Source of the DNA: JADGHX01 sp035760965
GTDB taxonomy: Bacteria > Pseudomonadota > Gammaproteobacteria > Steroidobacterales > Steroidobacteraceae
NCBI GenBank assembly: GCA_035760965.1
Contig: DASTRY010000007.1
Coordinates: 62,001-126,000 of the forward strand
Direction of reading: 5' to 3'
DNA length: 64,000 bases
Shown: positions 25,430-32,800 of the stretch, piece by piece
Layout of the letters: every line of letters starts with the position of its first letter
Position numbering within the stretch: the stretch's first letter is position 1
Notes under the pieces: model-generated
Told to the model about the DNA's origin: nothing
Database searches by the model: none
Seen by the model: only the letters and a program-made list of their open reading frames with translations
Translations under genes and position numbers: made by a program

Positions 25430-27910
25430 ATGAATGAAGCTGCGGTGAAGCCGGGCGCGTCGTACGCGCACATCCGGGTGAAGGAACCTGCAGGCGAGCG
25501 CTCGCTCGGCGTGCGGCTGACGATTGGCGGCGAAGGCGCCGACGTCGTCGTGCCCGGGACTGCGCCGGGCCCGGCCCTCACCATCGAGCGGCGCGAGGCG
25601 GAGTGGTGGGCCTCGCCCGAGCCGGGTGCGGGCGTGCGCTTCGATGGGCGCCCCCTTTCGCACACGCGCGAGCTGCACAAGGACGACGTGCTCTCCGTCG
25701 GCGACGCGCAGGTCATCGTCCTCGACGATTCGCGCACGCGCTTGCGCCTCGACGTTCAGCACCTCGTCGGCAATGCCACCATCGCGCCCGTCGTCGTCGT
25801 TGCGACGGTCGATGCCGAAGCAAGCGATGACGACGTCGAGATTCGCTCCAGCGCGGCCCCTGGCGCACGTCCGGCGGCCGCGGTGCTCACGGCGGATCGG
25901 CCGCGCTCCGCCTACGTCGGGCGCAAACCGCTCTCGAAGAAGTGGATCGCGGCGATCGCAGCCGTCGTGCTCGTGCTGCTCGGCGGCACGGCGCTCGTCT
26001 CATTGCTGCAGCCGGTGGAAATCGACGTGGTGCCGCGCGACTCGCGCATCAGCACGCCGGGCACGGTCTTCGCGTTCCACACGGGAGAGTTCTTGAACGT
26101 CCTCTCGGGCAAGCACGTCGTGCATGCCGAGCACGAGGGCTACTACCCGGCGCAGGTCTCCATCGACGTGAAGCGCGGCGCGAACCCCACGCCGGTCGCA
26201 CGCCTGCGGCTCGCGAAGCTTCCGGGCAAGCTGCGCATCGATACGAACGGTGTCGTCGCCACCGTGCTCATCGATGGCGTGGAGAGCGGCCGGGCGCCCG
26301 GCGAAGTGGAAGCGCCGCCCGGCTCGCACACCGTCACGCTACGAGCCGCGCGGTACGTCGACTTCATCACCAACGTGAACGTCGAGGGTCTCGGCAAGCG
26401 GCAGGACCTGAGTGCCACCCTGCAGCCCTCGTGGGGCACGCTCAAGGTCATCGCCGTGCCCGCCGGTGCGAATGTCATGGTGGACGGCAAGGACAGCGGC
26501 AAGGCGCCCGCGACCATCGAAGCCGACTCCGGTGTGCGCCACGTTCAGGTCAGCGCGCCGGGCTTGAAGACCTGGGAAAGCAGCGTCGTGGTGAAGGCGG
26601 GCGAGACGCTCGCGCTCGGTCCGATCACGCTCGGCCAGCCGGATGCGGAGCTCACGCTGCGCTCCGATCCGAGCGGCGCGGAGATCACTGTCGCGGGCAC
26701 GTATCGCGGACGCACGCCGGTGAAGGTCGATCTGCCGGCAGGCGTTTCGCACAACATCGTTGCGACGCTGCCCGGCTACGCGAACTGGACGAAGTCGGTC
26801 TTCGCGGATTCCGGCAAGAAGATCACGCTGGACGCGAAGCTGCAGCCGGTGCTCGCGAGCGTCACCGTCGACGGCGAGCCCAGTGATGCCGAGCTGTTCA
26901 TCGACGGCAAGCCGCACGGACGCACGCCGCAGAAATTCGAGCTGACCGCAACCGAGCACAGCGTCGAAGTGCGGAAGGAAGGCTTTCTACCGTTCAAGGG
27001 CAGCGTGACGCCGGCGCTCGGGCTCGAGCGCTCCGTGCAATACAAGCTCACATCCGCGGATCGCGCCCAGGCGCTGCTCGAATCCGCGCCGACGATCAAA
27101 GCCAAGGCGATCGGCTATGAGCTGCGCCTCGTGCCCAGCGGCACGTTCAAGATGGGCAGCGAGCGTCGCGAGCAAGGCCGGCGGCCCAACGAGGGCTATC
27201 GCGAGGTCACGTTGAAGCGCCCTTTTTACATTGGCGTGACGGAAGTGACGAACGCGGACTTCCGCAGCTTCAAGAGCGATCACGTCTCGGGCTTCCTCGG
27301 CAAGCGCTCGTTCGATCTCGATGCGCAACCGGTCGTGCAGGTGACGTGGAACGATGCCGCCGCGTTCTGCAATTGGCTCTCGGAGCGTGAAGGCCTGCCG
27401 CCCGCGTACGAGCAGGGTGGCGGCAAGTACGTGCTGAAGCAGCCGGTGACCAACGGCTATCGGCTGCCGACGGAAGCCGAGTGGGAGTACGCGGCGCGCT
27501 ACGCCGGTCCCGGACAGATGCGCAAGTTTCCCTGGGGCGATTCGCTGCCGGTGGTGCAGGGCGTCGGCAACATCGCCGGTGAGGAGACGAAGGGCGTGCT
27601 CGAGTCCGCCATCGACGGCTATCGCGACGAGTATCCGGTCGTCGCGCCGGTCGGCAAGTTCCAGCCCACACCGCTCGGCTTGCACGACATGGGCGGCAAC
27701 GTGTCCGAATGGGTGAACGACTACTACCTCTCGTATGTCGATTCGACCCCGGTGACCGATCCGCTCGGACCGGAGCAGGCGGCCCGGCACGTGGTGCGTG
27801 GCGCGAACTGGCGATCGGCAAACGTCACGGAGCTGCGCTACGCGTATCGCGACTCGGCGGACGAGTCGAGTCAGACCATCGGCTTTCGGGTGGCGCGCTA
27901 CGCCGAATAG
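25430..27910 (+). CDS. FHA-like / PEGA-repeat membrane protein with FGE-like C-terminal domain
   Basis: An 826-residue single-pass membrane protein. Residues about 10-110 look like a degenerate FHA fold (LTIGGEGADVVVPG, then VRFDGRPLSHTRELHKDD). A membrane helix sits near 170-195 (KKWIAAIAAVVLVLLGGTAL). Outside the membrane are four clear PEGA-type beta repeats and one degraded one (about 200-540; for example IDGVESGRAPGEVEAPPGSH, VDGKDSGKAPATIEA, FIDGKPHGRTPQKFEL). Residues about 561-826 form a formylglycine-generating-enzyme-like domain (FKMGSERREQG, YRLPTEAEWEYAARY, GLHDMGGNVSEWVNDYY, VRGANWRSANVTE). The two active-site Cys residues of true FGE are absent, so I read it as a binding, not catalytic, domain. 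Confidence 0.94.
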   Translation: MNEAAVKPGASYAHIRVKEPAGERSLGVRLTIGGEGADVVVPGTAPGPALTIERREAEWWASPEPGAGVRFDGRPLSHTRELHKDDVLSVGDAQVIVLDDSRTRLRLDVQHLVGNATIAPVVVVATVDAEASDDDVEIRSSAAPGARPAAAVLTADRPRSAYVGRKPLSKKWIAAIAAVVLVLLGGTALVSLLQPVEIDVVPRDSRISTPGTVFAFHTGEFLNVLSGKHVVHAEHEGYYPAQVSIDVKRGANPTPVARLRLAKLPGKLRIDTNGVVATVLIDGVESGRAPGEVEAPPGSHTVTLRAARYVDFITNVNVEGLGKRQDLSATLQPSWGTLKVIAVPAGANVMVDGKDSGKAPATIEADSGVRHVQVSAPGLKTWESSVVVKAGETLALGPITLGQPDAELTLRSDPSGAEITVAGTYRGRTPVKVDLPAGVSHNIVATLPGYANWTKSVFADSGKKITLDAKLQPVLASVTVDGEPSDAELFIDGKPHGRTPQKFELTATEHSVEVRKEGFLPFKGSVTPALGLERSVQYKLTSADRAQALLESAPTIKAKAIGYELRLVPSGTFKMGSERREQGRRPNEGYREVTLKRPFYIGVTEVTNADFRSFKSDHVSGFLGKRSFDLDAQPVVQVTWNDAAAFCNWLSEREGLPPAYEQGGGKYVLKQPVTNGYRLPTEAEWEYAARYAGPGQMRKFPWGDSLPVVQGVGNIAGEETKGVLESAIDGYRDEYPVVAPVGKFQPTPLGLHDMGGNVSEWVNDYYLSYVDSTPVTDPLGPEQAARHVVRGANWRSANVTELRYAYRDSADESSQTIGFRVARYAE

Positions 27911-27925
27911 CCAGCGGAGAACGAC

Positions 27926-28264
27926 ATGATCCCCGACTACCGAAATCGCCGCACGTTGCCCTCCTTGTGGGCGGTCTTGTTCCTCGCGGGCTGCTGCGCG
28001 TTGTCGACGGTGATCGCATTTCGCGCGCGGGCGGCCGCGGCCGATGCCACGACCGTGGCTGCAGCCCAGGACACGGCGAGCAAGGACACGCCCGCGAAGG
28101 GTGCCGATACGCCGAGCACCGACAAGGACAAGTCCGACGCCGGGTCCACTCGGCCGCCCCCGTCCAAGCCCGAAGAATCCGCGACCATCGAGGACGATCC
28201 GACGCTCGTGCCCGACTCCAAGGAGTCGGCAGACAACAACGTCACGTTCCCGATCGACATCTGA
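27926..28264 (+). CDS. Small single-pass membrane protein with disordered periplasmic tail
   Basis: A 112-residue protein with one hydrophobic segment at about residues 14-32 (WAVLFLAGCCALSTVIAF) followed by an Asp/Lys/Pro/Ser/Thr-rich tail that looks disordered. LFLAGCC has a lipobox-like appearance, so it could alternatively be lipidated at Cys23. The gene is 15 bases after the FGE-like gene and 10 bases before the actin-like/FHA gene, so it is part of the operon. The Thr-rich tail would be a poor kinase substrate if it is periplasmic. Function unknown. Confidence 0.75.
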   Translation: MIPDYRNRRTLPSLWAVLFLAGCCALSTVIAFRARAAAADATTVAAAQDTASKDTPAKGADTPSTDKDKSDAGSTRPPPSKPEESATIEDDPTLVPDSKESADNNVTFPIDI

Positions 28265-28274
28265 GCGTCGCGCC

Positions 28275-29639
28275 GTGAAACCGCTCGCGATCGAGATCAA
28301 CGACCGATGCCTGACCCTCGCGCGTGATGGCGAGGTGCTCATCAGCGCGCCCAGCACCGTGTTCGACGGCGGCGGCGCGGAACCGGCAGGCACGAACGCG
28401 TGGCATGCGCTGCGCGGACACCCGACGACGACGTCGACGCGTCACGTGCATCAGATCGTGACGCAACCGCAAGCGCCGGCGCGCGCGGCCGCCTTGTTCT
28501 CGGCAGAGCTCTCCCAGCATCTCGCGAAATTTCCGGCCGCGGAGGGTGAGCGCGTCTGGCTCACTGCGCCCGTGCATGCGGACGCGAACGGTCTTGGCAG
28601 CGTGCTCGGCATCGCGCAGAGCCTCGGTCTGAAGGTCGACGGGTTCGTCGACTCCGCTGCCGTGACGGTGGCGTCGCTGCGCGCGGGACGGAGCGCGCTC
28701 GTGCTCGAGGTCGGTCTGCATCACGCGGCCGCCGCAGCTGTCGATAGCAGCGGCCAGGCTCGTCGACGGCGCGCGGTCGTTTCCGAGGAGAACGGTCTGA
28801 TCGAGCTGTATCAATCGTGGCTCGCCTTCATCAGCACCGCCATGGTGAAGCGCACGCGCTTCGACCCTTTCACCAACGCCGCCACTGAGCAGCAGCTCTT
28901 CGACGCGCTGGCGGCGCTCACACGCCAGGCCGCCGAGACGGGCAGCACGACCGCCGGCGTGACGAATGGCGAAAGCACGTTCGAAGTGTCCTTGACGCGC
29001 GATCAGTTCGCGGAGGCCGCGCAGTCGATCTATCGCGAGCTCATCCGGCTGCTGCACGCGTTGCGACCTGCCGGTGCGGAAGTGACGCTCGTCATGCCCG
29101 AAGCGATCGCCGGGTTGCCAGGCTTTCGCGAGCAGCTCCAGCAGCACTTCTTCGGCTGCGATCTCATCACCGTGCCGGACGGATTCGCCGCCGCGGCGAC
29201 CTCGCTGCTCGATCTGCCCGAGGCGGAAAGCGCAGAGTCCGTGCGGCTCCTGCGCCGGTTGCCTCTGCACGAGCAGACTGGGATCTCCGGGGTGGCGCGC
29301 GAGTCGCTGGGCCGCGCGGGCATGGGCGCGACGCCACCCTCGCACTTGCTGTTCGAAGGCCGTGCGATTCCGCTCTCGATGAGCTCGCTCGTCGTCGGTC
29401 GTTCTCCCGGCACGGGCACGGCGCTCACGCTTCCCGATGGTCTCGCCGGCGTTTCGCGGCGGCATTGCACGTTCGTGCGCGACGGCAATGAGGTCGTGCT
29501 GGTCGATCACAGTCACTACGGTACGTTCGTCAACGGCGAGCGCGTGTCCGAACGCGTGCGCATTCACGCAGGCGACAAGGTGCGGCTCGGCGAGCCGGGC
29601 GTCGAGCTGTCGCTGATCTCGATCGGCGAAGTCGCCTGA
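28275..29639 (+). CDS. Actin/Hsp70-like protein fused to C-terminal FHA domain
   Basis: A 454-residue cytoplasmic protein starting at a GTG (MKPLAIEINDRCL). Residues 1 to about 340 have an actin-fold (ASKHA) look: an opening strand MKPLAIEINDRCLTLARDG, a second phosphate-type loop LVLEVGLHHAAAAAVDSSG, and VTLVMPEAIAGLPGF before a helical end, although the canonical nucleotide motifs are weak. Residues about 360-450 form an FHA domain: SSLVVGRSPGTG, VSRRHCTFVRDG and HYGTFVNGERV. The FHA Arg and Ser-x-x-His are present, so phosphothreonine binding is plausible. It lies 13 bases ahead of the first vWA gene. Actin-like plus FHA suggests a scaffold regulated by the operon's kinase; the fold call is moderate. 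Confidence 0.88.
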   Translation: MKPLAIEINDRCLTLARDGEVLISAPSTVFDGGGAEPAGTNAWHALRGHPTTTSTRHVHQIVTQPQAPARAAALFSAELSQHLAKFPAAEGERVWLTAPVHADANGLGSVLGIAQSLGLKVDGFVDSAAVTVASLRAGRSALVLEVGLHHAAAAAVDSSGQARRRRAVVSEENGLIELYQSWLAFISTAMVKRTRFDPFTNAATEQQLFDALAALTRQAAETGSTTAGVTNGESTFEVSLTRDQFAEAAQSIYRELIRLLHALRPAGAEVTLVMPEAIAGLPGFREQLQQHFFGCDLITVPDGFAAAATSLLDLPEAESAESVRLLRRLPLHEQTGISGVARESLGRAGMGATPPSHLLFEGRAIPLSMSSLVVGRSPGTGTALTLPDGLAGVSRRHCTFVRDGNEVVLVDHSHYGTFVNGERVSERVRIHAGDKVRLGEPGVELSLISIGEVA

Positions 29640-29652
29640 GGCGCATGCAGCC

Positions 29653-30756
29653 ATGGCCGCCCGACGTCGCCGCAGCGTAGAGGTCTTCAGCCTCTCCTTC
29701 CTGGACTGCATCTGCTGCGGCTTCGGTGCGGTCATCCTGTTCTACACCATCATCAGCGCACAGAGCGGCTTGGATCGGGCGCACAGCACGGAGACGATGC
29801 GCACGCAGGTGGAGCGTCTCGAGGAAGAAGTGCTGCAGAAGACGCGCAATCTCGCCATCTTGCGCAACACGCTGAACGAGACCGAAAGCAAGACGGCGAG
29901 CGCCAGCGAGAAGGCGAAGCAGCTCCTCGCGGAGCTGCAGGCGAACAAGATCCAGAAGTCCGCGTACGACGAGACGAGCCTCGCGCGGCGCGAGCGGATC
30001 GAGAAGCTCAAGGCGGATATCAAAGCGCTCGAAGAGGGCACGCGCCGGCTCGAGGCGGGTGCCATCGACAAGGGCCCGCCGGGGCAGGAGATCAAAGCTT
30101 TCCGCAACACCGGCGGCGATCGGCGCTACATCACCGGCATCAAGGTGCGCGGCAAGCGCACGCTCATCCTGCTGGACCGCTCGGCGAGCATGCTGCATCA
30201 GGATCTCGTCAACATCATCCTGCTGCGCAATCAGGACGACGCGAAGAAGCGCAAGGCGTCGAAGTGGCGCCGCGCGATCGACACGGTGAACTGGATCATC
30301 GCGCAGCTGCCGCCGGACGGGCAGTTCCAGGTCTATGCGTTCAACACCAAGGCCGACGCCGTGCTGCCCGACACGTCCGGCAAATGGCAGAACGCCAACG
30401 ATCCGCTGCAGCGATCGAAGAACATCGAAGCGCTCGCGGCGATGGTGCCGGCGGACGGCACGAGCCTCTTCAATGCGTTCGATGCCGTGAAGACGCTGAC
30501 GCCGCTCCCGGACCAGATCATCCTCATCACCGACGGCCTGCCGACGCAGGGCAAGGCGCCCGGCTTCCGCAAGTACATCGATGCCGGCGCGCGGGCGCGC
30601 CTCTTCGACGATGCGGTCGGACAGCTGCCGGACAAAGTGCCCGTCGATGTGATCCTGCTGCCCATGAAGGGCGACTTGCCGGCCGCGCACCGCTTCTGGC
30701 AGCTCACGCGCTTCACCAACGGCACGCTCATGATGCCGTCGAAGGACTGGCCATGA
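29653..30756 (+). CDS. vWA-domain membrane protein with Cys-rich N-terminal anchor (first of pair)
   Basis: A 367-residue protein. The N-terminal segment VEVFSLSFLDCICCGFGA, then VILFYTIISAQSG, is one hydrophobic anchor carrying three Cys residues. A coiled coil follows (about residues 40-130) and a von Willebrand A domain from about 165. The metal-ion-dependent adhesion site is intact: LLDRSASML (D-x-S-x-S), then VPADGTSLFNAF (Thr), then ILITDGLPTQG (Asp). Such domains mediate protein binding with Mg2+/Mn2+. The N-terminus is followed by almost the same 16-residue core in the next gene, a strong sign of duplication. It lies 13 bases behind the actin/FHA gene and overlaps the next gene by four bases (ATGA). 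Confidence 0.93.
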   Translation: MAARRRRSVEVFSLSFLDCICCGFGAVILFYTIISAQSGLDRAHSTETMRTQVERLEEEVLQKTRNLAILRNTLNETESKTASASEKAKQLLAELQANKIQKSAYDETSLARRERIEKLKADIKALEEGTRRLEAGAIDKGPPGQEIKAFRNTGGDRRYITGIKVRGKRTLILLDRSASMLHQDLVNIILLRNQDDAKKRKASKWRRAIDTVNWIIAQLPPDGQFQVYAFNTKADAVLPDTSGKWQNANDPLQRSKNIEALAAMVPADGTSLFNAFDAVKTLTPLPDQIILITDGLPTQGKAPGFRKYIDAGARARLFDDAVGQLPDKVPVDVILLPMKGDLPAAHRFWQLTRFTNGTLMMPSKDWP

Positions 30757-31739
30757 GACTGAAGCGCCATCCGGTGGAGGTCTTCAGCCTCTCGTTCCTC
30801 GACTGCATCTGCTGCGGCTTCGGGGCGATCATTCTCCTGCTCGTGCTCACGCAATACGGCGATCCGATTCAGCTGAAGGAGCAGACCGACGCGCTCGACC
30901 GGCGGATGCTGGAGCTGCGCGCGCAGCTCCACGATCTCGAGGGCGAGACCGAGATGCTGAACGAGCAGCTGAAGGGGAAAGAGGACCTGCTCGAGAAGGC
31001 GCGCATGCGCGCGCAGCAGCTCGCGGGCGATCTCACGAACATCAACGGGCAGTTCTCGGCGAGCAAGAAGGAGGCGTCGGTCACGAACATCGTGGAAGGC
31101 GAGCTCACCGCCGCCTATCAGACGCTGACCGAGGAGATGAAGCGTCTGCTCGCACAGCAGGCGAGCCGACCGAAGAGCGAGGCGATCGGCGGCATACCGA
31201 TCGACAGCGAATACATCATCTTCATCGTCGACACCTCGGCGAGCATGACGAGCTTTCACTGGGAGCAGGCTCAGCAGACGGTCAAGGAGATCCTCTCGAT
31301 CTACCCGAAGGTGAAGGGCATGCAGATCATGAGCGATCAGGGCAGCGTGCTCATCGGCGGCACCAAGGGTCAGTGGCTGACGGACTCCCCCGCGCAGCGC
31401 GATCAGATCGTCGCCCGCATGAAGAACTGGCGGGCGTTCAGCAAATCGAGTCCGGTCGAGGGCATCGAGACGGCCATCCGTCTGTACTGGTCGATGGACA
31501 AGCGCATCAGCCTGTATGTGCTCGGCGACGAGTTCACCGGCGACTCGATCCAGCAGGCGCTCGACGAGGTGGCCGCCATCAATCGACCCGACAAGAACGG
31601 CCGGCGCATCGTGCGCATCCATGCCATCGGTTTCCCCGAAGGTCCAGGCATGACACCATTTACAAGCATCCGGTTTTCGGCATTAATGCGGCTGATGTGC
31701 GAGCAGAACAACGGCACGTTCGTCGGCATCACGCAGTAG
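30753..31739 (+). CDS. vWA-domain membrane protein with Cys-rich N-terminal anchor (second of pair)
   Basis: A 328-residue paralogue of the preceding protein. It opens MRLKRHPVEVFSLSF and continues with LDCICCGFGAIILLLVLTQ, a single hydrophobic anchor, then a coiled coil (about residues 35-125), and a vWA domain from about 145. The DxSxS metal site is present (FIVDTSASMTSF). The Thr position and the last Asp are less clear, with YVLGDEFTGDSIQQ near the third motif. Compared with its neighbour the vWA domains differ widely while the anchor is nearly identical, so the anchor must be under stronger constraint. The pair may form a heteromeric membrane complex. The start overlaps the previous stop. 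Confidence 0.92.
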   Translation: MRLKRHPVEVFSLSFLDCICCGFGAIILLLVLTQYGDPIQLKEQTDALDRRMLELRAQLHDLEGETEMLNEQLKGKEDLLEKARMRAQQLAGDLTNINGQFSASKKEASVTNIVEGELTAAYQTLTEEMKRLLAQQASRPKSEAIGGIPIDSEYIIFIVDTSASMTSFHWEQAQQTVKEILSIYPKVKGMQIMSDQGSVLIGGTKGQWLTDSPAQRDQIVARMKNWRAFSKSSPVEGIETAIRLYWSMDKRISLYVLGDEFTGDSIQQALDEVAAINRPDKNGRRIVRIHAIGFPEGPGMTPFTSIRFSALMRLMCEQNNGTFVGITQ

Positions 31740-31769
31740 TCGGTCTCACATCGTTGGGCAGCACAGGTC

Positions 31770-32558
31770 ATGACACGAACGCCCGGCAGTCTCGCCTTCC
31801 TAGCCACGAGCTTCGCAGCCATGACTCTCGTGCTCACGGGCTGCGGCGGCGTGCAGATCAAGCCCGATGCCACGCTGCCGCGACCGCTGGTGGTGACGCT
31901 ACCGACACGCGTCGGACTCGTCATTCCCGGTGACGTCCGCAACTTCACGCACAAGGAGACGCGCTGGGGCGTCGATTGGACCATCCAGCTCGGCGATGGC
32001 CATGTGCACCTGATGCGCGACGTGTTCAAGGACACGTTCGATCAGGTGCAGGAATTCAAAGACGTCGAGGAAGCGAAAGCCGCGCCTGGCCTGAAGGCCA
32101 TCTTCGAGCCGCGTATCGAGCAGTACTCGTTCGTCACCGCGCGCGAGACCGGCGGGCGCTACTACGCGGTGACGATCCGCTATCGCATCAATGTCTACAC
32201 GCCGAGCGGCGCAAAGGCGGACACGCTGACTCTCACGGGCTACGGCAACGCGCTCGCCAAAGGCATGTCGAGCGGCAAGCCGCTGCAGCTCGCGAGCCTC
32301 GCGGCCATGCGCGACGCCGCGGCCAAGTTCCTCGTGCAGTTCCCCGATCAGCCGATCGGCGAGCGTCTCGCGAAGAACGAGGAGGTCCTCGTCGAGGACG
32401 CCGCGGTCACCGCGGACGCCGGCGGCATCGAGACCGTGCCGATCGAGGAGACGCCGATCGATGCGACGCCGGCGGTCGCGCCGACGCCCAGCGCGCCGCC
32501 CAGCACAACGCCGGCCGCCGCGTCGGCACCCGCACCCAAAGCGTCGCTAGCCGATTGA
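31770..32558 (+). CDS. Envelope lipoprotein, last gene of the phospho-signalling operon
   Basis: A 262-residue lipoprotein with lipobox LVLTGC (Cys near residue 25). The mature part is alpha/beta (LPTRVGLVIPGDVRNFTHKE, then GGRYYAVTIRYRINVYTPSG), reminiscent of envelope assembly lipoproteins, though I cannot name the family. The last 40 residues are Ala/Pro/Thr-rich and encoded by the first copy of a tandem repeat that continues past the stop codon. It lies 30 bases after the second vWA gene and is the last gene of the operon; the next gene is convergent. The C-terminal tail length is therefore likely to vary between strains. Confidence 0.86.
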   Translation: MTRTPGSLAFLATSFAAMTLVLTGCGGVQIKPDATLPRPLVVTLPTRVGLVIPGDVRNFTHKETRWGVDWTIQLGDGHVHLMRDVFKDTFDQVQEFKDVEEAKAAPGLKAIFEPRIEQYSFVTARETGGRYYAVTIRYRINVYTPSGAKADTLTLTGYGNALAKGMSSGKPLQLASLAAMRDAAAKFLVQFPDQPIGERLAKNEEVLVEDAAVTADAGGIETVPIEETPIDATPAVAPTPSAPPSTTPAAASAPAPKASLAD

Positions 32559-32800
32559 CGTCAGCCGAGCGCGCGCCCAGCACAACACCGGCCGCCGCAT
32601 CAGCCCCCGCACCCAAAGGGTCGCTAGCCGATTGAGACGTCCGCCAAGCGCGCCGCCGACCACAATGCCGACCCGCAAATCAGTGGCCGCATCAAAAGCC
32701 TCACTGGCCGATTAGGAAGTCTGCCCAGCGGCGCCCAGCACAACGCCGGTCCGCAGCGTCGGCGCCCGCACCGAAAGCATCAGTACTCGATTAAGACGTC
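32499..32800. repeat. Four-copy imperfect tandem repeat (77-80 bases), each ending in a stop codon
   Basis: Four successive units start at 32499, 32576, 32656 and 32734 with periods of 77, 80 and 78 bases. Copy one codes the tail of the lipoprotein ending A-S-L-A-D and TGA. Copies two to four carry the same ending with TGA, TAG and TAA (A-S-V-L-D in copy four). Each is followed by a GACGTC- or GAAGTC-like base group. Copy four ends inside the convergent gene's stop codon. The reading frame changes between copies, so the later copies are non-coding duplicates of a gene end. Confidence 0.8.
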
